NCBI RefSeq assembly: GCF_004346185.1
Contig: NZ_SMAI01000004.1
Location: 62,001-126,000 of the forward strand
Origin: Aquabacter spiritensis
GTDB taxonomy: Bacteria; Pseudomonadota; Alphaproteobacteria; Rhizobiales; Xanthobacteraceae
Reading direction: 5' to 3'
DNA: 64,000 nt
The notes below the pieces were generated by a model that searched no databases, had not been told where the DNA came from, and worked only from the letters and a program-made list of their open reading frames with translations. Made by a program: the position numbers and the translations under genes. Numbering within the stretch: position 1 is the first letter of the stretch; every line of letters starts with the position of its first letter. This document shows, one piece after another, positions 35,974 to 45,552 of this stretch.

Positions 35974-36758
35974 GAGCCGCGTCCCGTGAAGGTGGGGGCC
36001 CGCTTTTCCATGAAGGCCGCGACGCCCTCCGCATAATCGGGCGAGCGCCCGGCTTCCCGCTGCAGGTCGCGCTCGAGATCGAGCTGCGCGTCCAAAGTGT
36101 TGGCGGCGGAGGCGTTGAGCGCCTGCTTGATCAGGCCGAGACCGAAGGTCGGCTGGGTCGCCAGATGGGTGCACAGCGCCTCGGCCTCACCCATCAGCGA
36201 GCCATCGTCGACCGCTTTCCAGATCATGCCCCAGGCGGCGGCCTGCTCGGCGGGCACCGGTTCGGCGAGCAAGGCCAAGGCGCGCGCCCGCGCATCGCCG
36301 ATGAGACGCGGCAGGAAATAGGTGCCGCCGGAATCGGGCACCAGGCCGATCTTGGAGAAGGCCTGGATGAATTTGGCGGATCTGGCGGCCAAAACGATGT
36401 CGCAGGCGAGCGCGATGTTCGCCCCGGCACCCGCGGCCACCCCGTTCACCGCGCAGACCACCGGCTTGCCGAGCGCGCGGATCGAGCGGACGAGCGGGTT
36501 GTAGAAGGTATCGATCGTGGTGCCGAGATCGGGGGCCTCGGCGAGCCCGACCCGCGCGGAGAGATCCTGTCCCGCGCAGAAGCCGCGCCCCGCGCCGGTC
36601 AGCAGAACCGCCCGGCAATCGGCATCCGCGGCGGCCGCGTCGAGCGCGGCGCGCAGGGCGCGATGCAGGTCCTCGTTGAAGGAGTTGAGCCGGTCCGGCC
36701 GGTTCAGGGTCAGCAGGGTCCAGCCGTCGCGGCGGTCCACGAGAAGCACGCTCTCCAC
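35970..36758 (-). CDS. paaG: Ring-epoxide isomerase PaaG
   Basis: The 262-residue crotonase-fold enzyme would convert 1,2-epoxyphenylacetyl-CoA to oxepin-CoA and later shift a double bond. Motifs are AGRGFCAGQDLSARVGL and CAVNGVAAGAGANIALACD (oxyanion hole), with the isomerase Asp in GLVPDSGGTYFLPRLIG. The start is GTG at 36758 behind GGGAGA. It is the first gene of its operon and faces the thiolase operon across a perfect TetR-type palindrome 39 bases upstream. Confidence 0.93.
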   Translation of the reverse strand: MESVLLVDRRDGWTLLTLNRPDRLNSFNEDLHRALRAALDAAAADADCRAVLLTGAGRGFCAGQDLSARVGLAEAPDLGTTIDTFYNPLVRSIRALGKPVVCAVNGVAAGAGANIALACDIVLAARSAKFIQAFSKIGLVPDSGGTYFLPRLIGDARARALALLAEPVPAEQAAAWGMIWKAVDDGSLMGEAEALCTHLATQPTFGLGLIKQALNASAANTLDAQLDLERDLQREAGRSPDYAEGVAAFMEKRAPTFTGRGS

Positions 36759-36796
36759 CCGTTTTCTCCCAGTCGGGGCCCTCAGGAGCCTCTTGA

Positions 36797-36818
36797 ATTA
36801 ACCGATCGATCGGTTAAT
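36797..36818. promoter_or_regulatory. PaaR-like TetR operator, perfect palindrome
   Basis: A 22-bp perfect palindrome with core TTAACCGATCGATCGGTTAA lies between the divergent paaG and thiolase genes. The ACCG...CGGT arms are the style of TetR-family PaaR sites known upstream of paa operons. No tetR/paaR gene is in the window, so the regulator must be elsewhere. Confidence 0.7.
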
Positions 36819-37008
36819 CTTTAGCCCAAGGGGCAAGCTTGTCAACAGACGCACAATGCCCCGCGCGCAGGGAGGATGCCATGGCCGACGATTTCCGGGC
36901 GCGCGCCGGACTGCGCCCCCGCGGGCCGCACTTCGTCCTTCCAATGCCCGGCGGGATCGGGCCATCTGCGCGCCGTCTTTCGTTCGAGCCCGTTTGCGGA
37001 GAGTTTTC

Positions 37009-38217
37009 ATGAGCCACGCTTTCATCTGCGACTTCGCGCGCACCCCGATCGGCCGCTATGCCGGCGCTCTCAAGGACGTGCGGACCGACGATCTCGCCGC
37101 GCACCCGATCCGGGTTCTGAAGGCGCGCCATCCCGGCATCGACTGGGAGGCCGTGGACGATGTGGTGATGGGCTGCGCCAACCAGGCGGGCGAGGACAAT
37201 CGCGACGTCGCGCGCATGGCGGCGCTGCTCGCCGGCCTGCCGGTCAGCGCGCCGGGCACGACCGTAAACCGGCTGTGCGGTTCGGGGCTCGACGCGGTCG
37301 GGATCGGCGCCCGCGCCATCCTCACCGGCGATGCCGACCTCATCATCGCCGGCGGTGTCGAGAGCATGACGCGCGCGCCCTTCGTGATGGGCAAAGCGAG
37401 CGAGGCGTTTTCCCGTCAGGCCGAGATCTTCGACACGACCATCGGATGGCGTTTCGTCAACCCGCTGATGAAGGCGCAATACGGCGTCGATTCGATGCCG
37501 GAGACCGGCGAGAACGTGGCGGCCGACTTCCAGATCGGCCGCGCCGATCAGGATCTCTTCGCCTATCGCTCGCAGCAGCGCGCCAAGGCGGCGCAGGAGG
37601 CCGGGTTCTTCGCCCGCGAGATCGCGCCGATCGAAATCAGGGGCAAGAAGGGCGCCGTCACGGTCGTCGATACGGATGAGCATCCGCGCGGCGACACGAC
37701 CCTGGAGCAGCTCGCCGCCCTGAAGACCCCCTTCCGTAAGGAGGGCGGGTCGGTGACGGCGGGCAATGCGTCCGGGGTCAATGACGGTGCCGGCGCGCTG
37801 ATCCTCGCCTCCGAGGCGGCGATCGAGCGGTATGGCCTGACGCCGCGGGCGCGCGTCGTCTCGATGGTCCAGGCCGGGGTGCCGCCGCGCATCATGGGGA
37901 TCGGCCCCGCGCCGGCGACCCTTAAGCTCCTGGAAAAAAACAAGCTGTCTTTGGACGATATCGACCTCGTCGAGCTCAACGAGGCATTCGCCTCGCAGGC
38001 CCTCGCGGTGCTCCGCCAGCTCGGTCTGCCGGACGATGCGGAGCATGTGAACCCGCACGGCGGGGCGATCGCGCTCGGCCATCCGCTCGGCATGTCCGGC
38101 GCGCGGCTCGCCATGACGGCGGTGAGCGCGCTCGAAGTGCGGGGCGGCCGGCGTGCGGTCGCGACCATGTGCATCGGCGTCGGCCAGGGCATCGCCGCCT
38201 TGATCGAGCGGGTGTGA
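37009..38217 (+). CDS. paaJ: 3-oxoadipyl-CoA thiolase
   Basis: The 402-residue thiolase cleaves 3-oxoadipyl-CoA to acetyl-CoA and succinyl-CoA, the last paa step. Evidence is the catalytic Cys in [14 protein letters not shown], the PaaJ/PcaF-type segment [24 protein letters not shown]-like [18 protein letters not shown], and the C-terminal active Cys in [12 protein letters not shown]. The ATG at 37009 follows CGGAGAG; longer in-frame starts read as non-coding. It heads the plus-strand paa operon, two bases or less from the next gene. PcaF is an equally valid name. Confidence 0.94.
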   Translation: MSHAFICDFARTPIGRYAGALKDVRTDDLAAHPIRVLKARHPGIDWEAVDDVVMGCANQAGEDNRDVARMAALLAGLPVSAPGTTVNRLCGSGLDAVGIGARAILTGDADLIIAGGVESMTRAPFVMGKASEAFSRQAEIFDTTIGWRFVNPLMKAQYGVDSMPETGENVAADFQIGRADQDLFAYRSQQRAKAAQEAGFFAREIAPIEIRGKKGAVTVVDTDEHPRGDTTLEQLAALKTPFRKEGGSVTAGNASGVNDGAGALILASEAAIERYGLTPRARVVSMVQAGVPPRIMGIGPAPATLKLLEKNKLSLDDIDLVELNEAFASQALAVLRQLGLPDDAEHVNPHGGAIALGHPLGMSGARLAMTAVSALEVRGGRRAVATMCIGVGQGIAALIERV

Positions 38218-38218
38218 G

Positions 38219-40294
38219 ATGAGCGCCGCGCCCGTCACGATCACGCGCCACGGCGGCGTCGCCGTGGTGGAAATCGCCGCCCCGCCGGTCAATGCGCTGT
38301 CCCGCGCGGTACGCACCGGCCTTCTCGCGGCGATAGAGGCGCTCGGCGCCGATCCGGACGTCGCCGCGATCGTCCTCAGCGGCGGGCCGGGGCGCTTCAT
38401 CGCCGGGGCCGACATCCGTGAGATGAGCCTGCCGCCCGACGCCCCTGTCCTGCCGGACGTCGTGGCTGCCATCGACGCCCTCGACAAGCCGGTGATCGCC
38501 GCGATCGACGGCGCCGCGCTCGGCGGAGGGCTGGAGATCGCGCTGGCCTGCGATGCGCGCATCGGCTCCGCGAAAGCGCTCCTCGGTCTGACCGAAACGC
38601 GCCTCGGCATCATTCCCGGGGCCGGCGGCACGCAGCGTCTGCCGCGCCTCGTCGGCGTGGCGGCGGCGATCGGTCTGATCTGCGCCGGGCGGGTGCTGAA
38701 GGCGCGCGAGGCGCTGGACCTGGGCGTGCTCGACGCCATCGTGGCGGGCGACCCCATCGCTGCCGCTCTGGAGCGGGCGGCGGGGCAGGTGAAGCGACGC
38801 GTCTCGGCCCTGTCGGTGCCCGACAGCGAGGACGGCGCCGAGGACGCGGCGGCGGAGTCCGCTCTCAAGGGCGCGAAGGGCGTTCCGGCGATCGCGGAGG
38901 CGATCCGGGTGATCCGTGCCGCGCGGGCCGACAGTTTCGCGGAGGGGCTCGCCCGGGAGCGCGCCGCCTTCCTCGCTTTGCGCGAGAGCCCGGAGGCGGC
39001 GGCGCTGCGCCATCTTTTCTTCGCCGAGCGCGAGGCGGCCAAGGTGCCTGGCCTCGAGGGCGCCGCGGCGCGCCCGCTGGCGACAATCGGCGTGATCGGT
39101 GCCGGCACGATGGGCGCCGGCATCGCGGTCGCGCTGCTCGATGCCGGGCTTCATGTGATCCTGGTGGAGCGCGACGCCGCGGCGGCCGAGGCCGGGGGGG
39201 CGCGCGTGCGCGGCCTCTACGATCGGCCGGTCAAGAGCGGGCGTCTGGGTAGCGAAGAAGCGGAGGCCCGGCTCGCGCGCCTCGCCCCCACCGACGATTG
39301 GGACCGCCTCGCAACGGCCGACCTCGTGATCGAGGCGGCGTTCGAGGACATGGCGGTGAAGGTCGACATCTTCCGCCGCCTCGATGCCGTCGCCCGGCCC
39401 GGCGCGGTGCTGGCCTCGAACACCTCCTATCTCGATCTCGACGCCATCGCCGCGACCACCGGCCGGCCGCAGGACGTGGTCGGCCTGCATTTCTTCGCCC
39501 CGGCCAATCTGATGCGTCTTCTCGAAGTGGTGCGGGGGGCGGCCACGGCGCCGGACGTGCTCGCGACCGCGCTGGCGCTGGCGAAGAGGATCGGCAAGCA
39601 GCCGGTGGTCGCCGGCAATTGCGACGGCTTCATCGGCAACCGGATCTATGCCGTCTATCGCCGCCATGCGGAATATCTGGTCGAGGACGGCGCGACCCCC
39701 GAGGCGGTGGACGCGGCGCTCGAGGCCTACGGCTTCGCCATGGGCATTTTCGCCGTCTCCGACATGTCCGGCCTCGACATCGCCTTCGCCATGCGCCAGC
39801 GCCGGGCGGCGACCCGCGATCCGGCCGAGCGCTATGTCGCGATTCCCGACCGGCTGTGCGCGGCCGGCCGGCTCGGCCGCAAGACCGGCGCCGGCTGGTA
39901 TGCCTATGACGCGGCCGGCAAGAAATCGGTGGACCCGACGACCGGAGACATCATCGCCGCCGCACGCGCCGAAAAGGCCATCGCGCCGCGCGCCGTCTCT
40001 GCGCCGGAGATCCAGCGCCGCCTGGTCTGCGTGATGGCGAACGAGGGGGCGAAGGAATTGGAGGAGGGGATCGCGCTGCGCGCCTCCGACATCGATCTCG
40101 CCTTCGTCAACGGCTACGGCTTTCCCCGCTTGAAGGGCGGCCCGATGTTCGCCGCCGACCAGATGGGCCTTGCCGCCGTGCTCGACGAAATCGAAGCGGC
40201 CCACGCCGCCGGCGGGGCGGGTTCCGAGCCGGCCCCGCTTCTTCGCGACCTCGCCCGAACCGGCGGCAGCTTTTCCAGTTGGCGCCGCGCCTGA
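38219..40294 (+). CDS. Bifunctional enoyl-CoA hydratase/3-hydroxyacyl-CoA dehydrogenase
   Basis: The 691-residue protein has a crotonase domain (about 1-190) with both catalytic Glu in GAALGGGLEIALACD and LLGLTETRLGIIPG. An NAD-binding 3-hydroxyacyl-CoA dehydrogenase follows (GVIGAGTMGAGIAVALL from about 289; SNTSYLDLDAIA; VGLHFFAPANLM), then C-terminal dehydrogenase domains. This is the FadJ/FadB-alpha layout. In the paa operon it could supply the PaaF and PaaH steps together. It begins one base after the thiolase stop. A general beta-oxidation role cannot be excluded. Confidence 0.92.
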   Translation: MSAAPVTITRHGGVAVVEIAAPPVNALSRAVRTGLLAAIEALGADPDVAAIVLSGGPGRFIAGADIREMSLPPDAPVLPDVVAAIDALDKPVIAAIDGAALGGGLEIALACDARIGSAKALLGLTETRLGIIPGAGGTQRLPRLVGVAAAIGLICAGRVLKAREALDLGVLDAIVAGDPIAAALERAAGQVKRRVSALSVPDSEDGAEDAAAESALKGAKGVPAIAEAIRVIRAARADSFAEGLARERAAFLALRESPEAAALRHLFFAEREAAKVPGLEGAAARPLATIGVIGAGTMGAGIAVALLDAGLHVILVERDAAAAEAGGARVRGLYDRPVKSGRLGSEEAEARLARLAPTDDWDRLATADLVIEAAFEDMAVKVDIFRRLDAVARPGAVLASNTSYLDLDAIAATTGRPQDVVGLHFFAPANLMRLLEVVRGAATAPDVLATALALAKRIGKQPVVAGNCDGFIGNRIYAVYRRHAEYLVEDGATPEAVDAALEAYGFAMGIFAVSDMSGLDIAFAMRQRRAATRDPAERYVAIPDRLCAAGRLGRKTGAGWYAYDAAGKKSVDPTTGDIIAAARAEKAIAPRAVSAPEIQRRLVCVMANEGAKELEEGIALRASDIDLAFVNGYGFPRLKGGPMFAADQMGLAAVLDEIEAAHAAGGAGSEPAPLLRDLARTGGSFSSWRRA

Positions 40295-40311
40295 TGCGAC
40301 AGGGACAGATC

Positions 40312-42363
40312 ATGACACGCCTCCTCGAAAGCTATGCCCGCGATGCCTGGGTCGCGCCGACCGACGGGCTGGTCGACATCCCGAGCGCGATCGACGGGCG
40401 CATCGTCGCCCGGACCTCCACCCGCGGGCTCGATTTCGGCGCCATGGTGCGCCATGCCCGCGACGTGGGCGGCCCGGCGCTGCGGGCGATGACTTTTCAC
40501 GAGCGCGCCGACCGGTTGCGCGCGATCGCCAAGCATCTCGGCGAGAACAAGGAGCCGCTCTACGTCCTCTCGGCCGAGACCGGCGCCACCAAGCGGGACA
40601 ATTTCTTCGATATCGACGGCGGCATCGGCACGCTGTTCGCCTATGCCTCGCGCGGGCGCCGCGAATTGCCCAGCGAGCGCTTCTTTGTGGAGGGCGCGCC
40701 CGAGGGCCTGTCCAAAGGCGGCAGCTTCGTCGGTACCCATATCCTCACGCCGCTGAACGGCGTCGCGGTTCATATCAATGCCTTCAACTTTCCCTGCTGG
40801 GGCATGCTGGAAAAGCTCGCCCCGGCCATCCTGGCGGGGGTGCCGGTCCTCACCAAGCCGGCGACTGCGACCGCTTATGTCGCCGAGGCGGTGGTGCGGC
40901 TGATCGTTGAAACCGGCCTCCTCCCGGAGGGCGCGCTGCAATTCGTCTGCGGGGCGCCGGGCGATCTGCTCGATCATCTCGGCGGCCAGGACGTGCTGTC
41001 CTTCACCGGCTCGGCCGCGACCTCGCAGGCGCTGCGCGACCATCCGGCCGTGTCGCGCAACGCGGTGCGCTTCATCGCCGAGCGGGATTCCCTGAACGCC
41101 GCCGTGCTCGGCCCCGACGCGGTCGCCGGCACGCCGGAATTCGATCTGTTCGTCAAGGAGGTGGTGCGCGAGATGACGGTCAAGGCGGGCCAGAAATGCA
41201 CCGCCATCCGCCGCGTCTTCGTGCCCCGGCCGCTCGCCGATGCGGTCGGCGACGCGCTCGCTACGCAGCTCGCCGCCGTGACGGTCGGCGATCCGCGCCG
41301 CGAGGAGGTACGGATGGGGCCGCTCGCCAGCCTATCGCAGCGCGACAGCGTGCGCGCGGCGGTCGCGGAGATCGCGGGAGAGGCCGAGATCCGCTTCGGC
41401 GATCCCGAGGCCGTCTCCCCCGTCGGCGGGGACGCGGCGGCGGGCGCCTTCATGGCCCCGGTCCTTCTGACCTGCGCCGCGCCGCGGGCTGCCCGGGCGC
41501 CGCATGTGGTGGAAGCGTTCGGTCCGGTCGCGACCCTGATGCCCTATGACGGGCTCGAAGATGCGGTGGCTCTGGTGGCGATGGGGGAGGGAAGTCTCGT
41601 CGCTTCGGTTTTCACCTATGACGCGCAGGTCGCCGAGGCCCTGGTGTTCGGCATCGCCGCCTATCACGGGCGCGTTCTGGTGATCGACCGCGACTGCGCG
41701 AAGGAATCCACCGGCCACGGTTCGCCTTTGCCGGGTCTGGTCCATGGCGGCCCGGGGCGGGCCGGCGGCGGGGAGGAGATGGGCGGGCTCCGCGGCGTGT
41801 TCCATTACATGCAGCGCACCGCGCTCCAGGGCTCGCCGGCGCGCCTTGCGGCACTCACGAAAAGCTGGATCAAGGGGGCGCCCGCCCCCGCCCCGACCCA
41901 GCATCCGTTCCGGCTGACCTATGACGAGATCCGCGTCGGCGACACGGTGGAGACGCCGGCACGCACCATTTCGCTGGCGGACATCGAACATTTCGCCGAA
42001 TTCACCGGCGACACCTTCTATGCCCACATGGATGAGGAGGCGGCCAAGGCCAATCCCTTCTTCCCAGGGCGGGTGGCGCACGGCTATCTCATCCTGTCAT
42101 TTGCCGCCGGCCTGTTCGTCGATCCCGCACCGGGTCCGCTGCTGGCCAATTACGGGCTCGACACGCTGCGCTTCCTGAAGCCGGTCTCACCGGGCGACAC
42201 GATCCGCGTGCGCCTGACGGTCAAGCAGAAGCAGTCGGCGCGCAAACCCGAATATGGCGAGGTGCGGTGGGACGCCGAGGTGTTCAACCAGGACGGTGAC
42301 ACCGTCGCGCGCTATGATCTCCTGACGATGAGCGCGCGCGCGGCGGCGCCGACCGCGGCCTGA
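40312..42363 (+). CDS. paaZ: Oxepin-CoA hydrolase/semialdehyde dehydrogenase PaaZ
   Basis: The 683-residue fusion has an aldehyde dehydrogenase domain with catalytic E257 (FIAERDSL) and C296 ([11 protein letters not shown]), and a C-terminal MaoC-type hydratase ([33 protein letters not shown]). PaaZ opens the oxepin ring and oxidises the resulting semialdehyde. Residue positions match the E. coli enzyme within one residue. The ATG at 40312 is 17 bases after the previous stop; 11 upstream in-frame codons do not fit the family. It ends the plus-strand paa operon. Confidence 0.96.
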   Translation: MTRLLESYARDAWVAPTDGLVDIPSAIDGRIVARTSTRGLDFGAMVRHARDVGGPALRAMTFHERADRLRAIAKHLGENKEPLYVLSAETGATKRDNFFDIDGGIGTLFAYASRGRRELPSERFFVEGAPEGLSKGGSFVGTHILTPLNGVAVHINAFNFPCWGMLEKLAPAILAGVPVLTKPATATAYVAEAVVRLIVETGLLPEGALQFVCGAPGDLLDHLGGQDVLSFTGSAATSQALRDHPAVSRNAVRFIAERDSLNAAVLGPDAVAGTPEFDLFVKEVVREMTVKAGQKCTAIRRVFVPRPLADAVGDALATQLAAVTVGDPRREEVRMGPLASLSQRDSVRAAVAEIAGEAEIRFGDPEAVSPVGGDAAAGAFMAPVLLTCAAPRAARAPHVVEAFGPVATLMPYDGLEDAVALVAMGEGSLVASVFTYDAQVAEALVFGIAAYHGRVLVIDRDCAKESTGHGSPLPGLVHGGPGRAGGGEEMGGLRGVFHYMQRTALQGSPARLAALTKSWIKGAPAPAPTQHPFRLTYDEIRVGDTVETPARTISLADIEHFAEFTGDTFYAHMDEEAAKANPFFPGRVAHGYLILSFAAGLFVDPAPGPLLANYGLDTLRFLKPVSPGDTIRVRLTVKQKQSARKPEYGEVRWDAEVFNQDGDTVARYDLLTMSARAAAPTAA

Positions 42364-42383
42364 GGCCTGAGGCCGCGCAGGTC

Positions 42384-42644
42384 TTACTCCGGCTTCTCGT
42401 GCTTGCGCACGATGGTCGGGGTGTCGCTGGCCGGGAAGGTCTGCTTCAGTTCCTCGTCAAGCCGGTCGGACTCGCGTCGCGTTTCCTCTGTGCCGTCCTT
42501 CTCCCGCGCGACTTCCGCGCCGGTGAAGCTCGACGGATTGGTTGCGGCGGGCGGATCGCTGGCCGGAAAGGTGTCCTCCAGCGCTTCATCCAAATCGCGG
42601 TCCTGTTCGGCCGCCGTACGGCCCTTCGGTGCGTTCGGTGTCAT
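42384..42644 (-). CDS. Small acidic protein with duplicated TFPASD motif
   Basis: The 86-residue protein starts MTPNAPKGRTAAEQDRDL and contains two copies of one motif, LDEALEDTFPASDPPA (about 18-33) and LDEELKQTFPASDTPT (about 62-77), linked by a charged segment. It is highly acidic and likely disordered between motifs. Small proteins with this motif are widespread in alphaproteobacteria, to my knowledge without an assigned function. It lies 20 bases from the convergent paaZ stop and upstream of nothing obvious. Confidence 0.75.
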   Translation of the reverse strand: MTPNAPKGRTAAEQDRDLDEALEDTFPASDPPAATNPSSFTGAEVAREKDGTEETRRESDRLDEELKQTFPASDTPTIVRKHEKPE

Positions 42645-42726
42645 GTCTGCCTCCAGTGCGCAGCGGCTCGATGGAGCCGCGCGACGGTTCTTTTCGGAGC
42701 ATGCCGGCGTCAGCCGGATGCTCCCC

Positions 42727-45552
42727 TTATAACGCCGGCACTGCCGCTCCGGTTTCGGCCGACGCGGCGGTGCTTCGCCCCAGAAGGGCGGCGACCGGAA
42801 GCCGCCCAAACAGCCGCGCGAGGGGAATGCGCCCCGCCGCGGGCGCGAGCCTCTCGTCGCCGAGCAGATCGTCCAGACACGCCGGCAGCCCGTTCGGCAG
42901 CACCAGCGCGGTCTCGCCCCACGCTTCGGCGGAAATCAGCGGCAGCGCCGCTCCCGGACCCAGCATGGCGGCGGCGCGCCGCGTCACCGTCACCAGCAGC
43001 ACCGTCCCCGCGTGCCGACGCAGGAAAGCGAGCGCCTGCCCGGCGCCCGGACCTTCGATCGCCAAGGGTTCGTAGCTGCCATCGGCGAACAGAGCCGGGT
43101 TTGCAGCGCGCGCCTGGAGCAGCCGGGCAATCACAGCCTGCTTGATCCGCCCGTCGCGCCACGCCTCCAGAAGCGCCGCAGGCGCCGCGCCGGCCTCGAA
43201 AGCTGCGATCCGCGCGGGATAATCGACGGGCCGCCGGTTGTCGGGGTCGACCAGGCTGAAATCCCAGAACTCCGTGCCCTGATAGAGATCCGGCATGCCG
43301 GGAACGGTAAATTTGAGCACCGTCTGGGCAAGGCTGTTCACCGCGCCGGCCGGGGCGAGGCGCGTCGCGCATTCGGCGATCGCGGCGCGTGCGCTCTCGC
43401 CTTCCGGTGCGGTCATGAGGTCGGAGAGGAAGCCGGCGCACGCGCCCTCGTAGACCGTGTCGGGGAAGATCCAGTTGGTGTGCACCTTGGCTTCCCGCAT
43501 CGCCTTGAGCTGCCAGCCAGCCACCCGCTCGGCATAGGCGGCGAGCCCGGCGGCGTCGTCGGGGGAAAGCGTGGGCGGCCAGGCGCCGATCAGTGTCTGG
43601 AGCAGCATCACCGCGTCCGCCGGGGCGGGCGCCGATCCGCTGGGCAGCGCGCGCCGGAGCGGTTCCACGAGGGTCCGGAGCTCTTCGAGCATCCCAGACC
43701 ATTCGTTCGGGATTTCGCTCAGCACGGCCAGCCGCATGCGGGCATCCTCGCCGCGCTTGTGGTCGTGGGTCGCGGTGGCGAGCATCGCCCCCGGGAAGCG
43801 GGTGGCGCGGGCGGTGGCGGCGGCGTGGAAGCCGCTGGGCGAAAGCCCCATCTGCGCCGGGTCCGAACCGACTTCGTTGCGCGAGAGCAGGCGCCCATAG
43901 CGATAAAACAGCGTGTCCTCGACCGATTTCGCGGCGATCGGGGCGGTGAGCTGCTGGAATTTGGCGATGGCATAGCCCCGTGTGCCGGCCTCAAGAACGT
44001 CGCCGAGCCCGCGCTGGGCCTCGCCGCCGAGCCACCCGTCGATCAGATCGAGCACCGGATGGTCGATCGGTGGCAGACGGCGGCGCGCCTGGGCGAGGGC
44101 GGCGGAGAGATAGGTCCAGTCCTGGTCAGAACGGCCCGATGCGTCGACATAGGTCCGGTAGACCGGGAAGGCGACGACAAGCTCGTTCAGCGCGCGGCGG
44201 ATTGCGGCGAGAGTGATGTCGCGGGTGTCGAGATCCTCGCGGGCGACCCGATGAAACGCGCGGGTGGCGGTCTGCATCTCGGCGCCGAATCCGTCGCGCA
44301 GGACCTGCCGCCGCGCGGCTTCGAGCTGCGCGCCATAGGGCGTCGCATCGCCGGTGGCCCGGCTCCACACCAGATCGAGGGCTTCGTCGGCGTCCGGATC
44401 GTGCAGCACCGCGCCGACCTCGTCCATGAAATCGTAGCCGGTGGTGCCGTCGACCTGCCAGCCGTCCGGGAGGGGTTCGCCCTGATGCAGGATCTTCTCC
44501 ACCACGAGATAACCGCCGGGGGGCGCATCGTGCGGCCGTTTCGCGTCGAGCTGGTCGAGCCGGCGCCGAAGCCGGCGGCAATAGGCGGCGGGATCGGAGA
44601 TGCCATCCACATGATCCACGCGGAAGCCGTCGACGAGCCCGTCGGCATAGAGCCGGAACACCAGCGCATGCGCCTGCTCGAACACCTCCTGACGCTCCAC
44701 CTGGACGCCGGCGAGCTCAGTGATGTCGAAGAAGCGCCGCCAATTGAGATCGTCGTTCGCCGTGCGCCACCAGGCGAGGCGGAAATTCTGCTTTTCCAGC
44801 AGCAGATGCAGCCGTCTGCACCCGTCCGGCGCCGTGGCGTCGTGGGCTGCGATCACCGGCGCGAGCCAGTCGACGCCGGCATCGGCGACCCGCATCGCCA
44901 GCCGTTCCTTCAGTTGCAGCGCTTCCGCCTTGCCGGCGCGCTCGGCCGGCACCGCCGCGAAGGCGTCGCGCAGCGGCACGAGGTCGGGCATGTCGGCGGC
45001 CGCGAGCACCTCGCCGTAGAGGCGCGGGCAGATCGGGAAGACGTGGTCGTAATGGCGCGCCTGGAACTCGCCGCGCTCGGCGTCGTAGGCGAGCGTAATG
45101 GTGCCGTCGCGCAGCGCGTTGCCATAGGGCGCACCGAGGACGGGGACCAGAACTTTGCCTACGAGGGCGGCGTCGGCGGGTGTCCAATTGATGTCGAACA
45201 CATCCGCATAGGCGCTCTCGCGCCCCCATTCGAGAACGTCGAGCCAGACCCGATTGTCGGGGCCGCCGACACCCATATGGTTCGGCACGATGTCGAGGAT
45301 CAGCCCCATGCCCCGGCCGCGCAGCTTCGCCACCAGCCGGCCGAGCGCCGCTTCCCCGCCGAGTTCGGGATCCAACGTGCCGTGATCCACGGTGTCGTAG
45401 CCGTGATTCGAGCCCGGCCGCGAGGTCAGGAGCGGCGAGGAATAGATGTGGCTGATCCCGAGGTCGGCGAAATAATCCACCAGCGGGATCGCCGCATCGA
45501 GCGGAAAGTCGCGATGGAATTGCAGGCGCACGGTGGCGCGCGGCGTCCTCAT
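42727..45552 (-). CDS. treY: Maltooligosyltrehalose synthase
   Basis: The 941-residue GH13 enzyme turns the reducing end of maltodextrin into a trehalosyl unit. TreY features are RATVRLQFHRDFPLDAAIPL, PNHMGVGGPDNRVW, the nucleophile in GFRVDHVDGISDP, the acid/base Glu in VVEKILHQGEPLPDGW and TATHDHKRGEDARMR. The start at 45552 is fixed by the ATGA overlap with malQ; upstream in-frame sequence is malQ shadow. Its partner treZ begins at 63486, outside this operon. It is the last gene of the minus-strand glycogen/trehalose operon. Confidence 0.95.
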   Translation of the reverse strand: MRTPRATVRLQFHRDFPLDAAIPLVDYFADLGISHIYSSPLLTSRPGSNHGYDTVDHGTLDPELGGEAALGRLVAKLRGRGMGLILDIVPNHMGVGGPDNRVWLDVLEWGRESAYADVFDINWTPADAALVGKVLVPVLGAPYGNALRDGTITLAYDAERGEFQARHYDHVFPICPRLYGEVLAAADMPDLVPLRDAFAAVPAERAGKAEALQLKERLAMRVADAGVDWLAPVIAAHDATAPDGCRRLHLLLEKQNFRLAWWRTANDDLNWRRFFDITELAGVQVERQEVFEQAHALVFRLYADGLVDGFRVDHVDGISDPAAYCRRLRRRLDQLDAKRPHDAPPGGYLVVEKILHQGEPLPDGWQVDGTTGYDFMDEVGAVLHDPDADEALDLVWSRATGDATPYGAQLEAARRQVLRDGFGAEMQTATRAFHRVAREDLDTRDITLAAIRRALNELVVAFPVYRTYVDASGRSDQDWTYLSAALAQARRRLPPIDHPVLDLIDGWLGGEAQRGLGDVLEAGTRGYAIAKFQQLTAPIAAKSVEDTLFYRYGRLLSRNEVGSDPAQMGLSPSGFHAAATARATRFPGAMLATATHDHKRGEDARMRLAVLSEIPNEWSGMLEELRTLVEPLRRALPSGSAPAPADAVMLLQTLIGAWPPTLSPDDAAGLAAYAERVAGWQLKAMREAKVHTNWIFPDTVYEGACAGFLSDLMTAPEGESARAAIAECATRLAPAGAVNSLAQTVLKFTVPGMPDLYQGTEFWDFSLVDPDNRRPVDYPARIAAFEAGAAPAALLEAWRDGRIKQAVIARLLQARAANPALFADGSYEPLAIEGPGAGQALAFLRRHAGTVLLVTVTRRAAAMLGPGAALPLISAEAWGETALVLPNGLPACLDDLLGDERLAPAAGRIPLARLFGRLPVAALLGRSTAASAETGAAVPAL

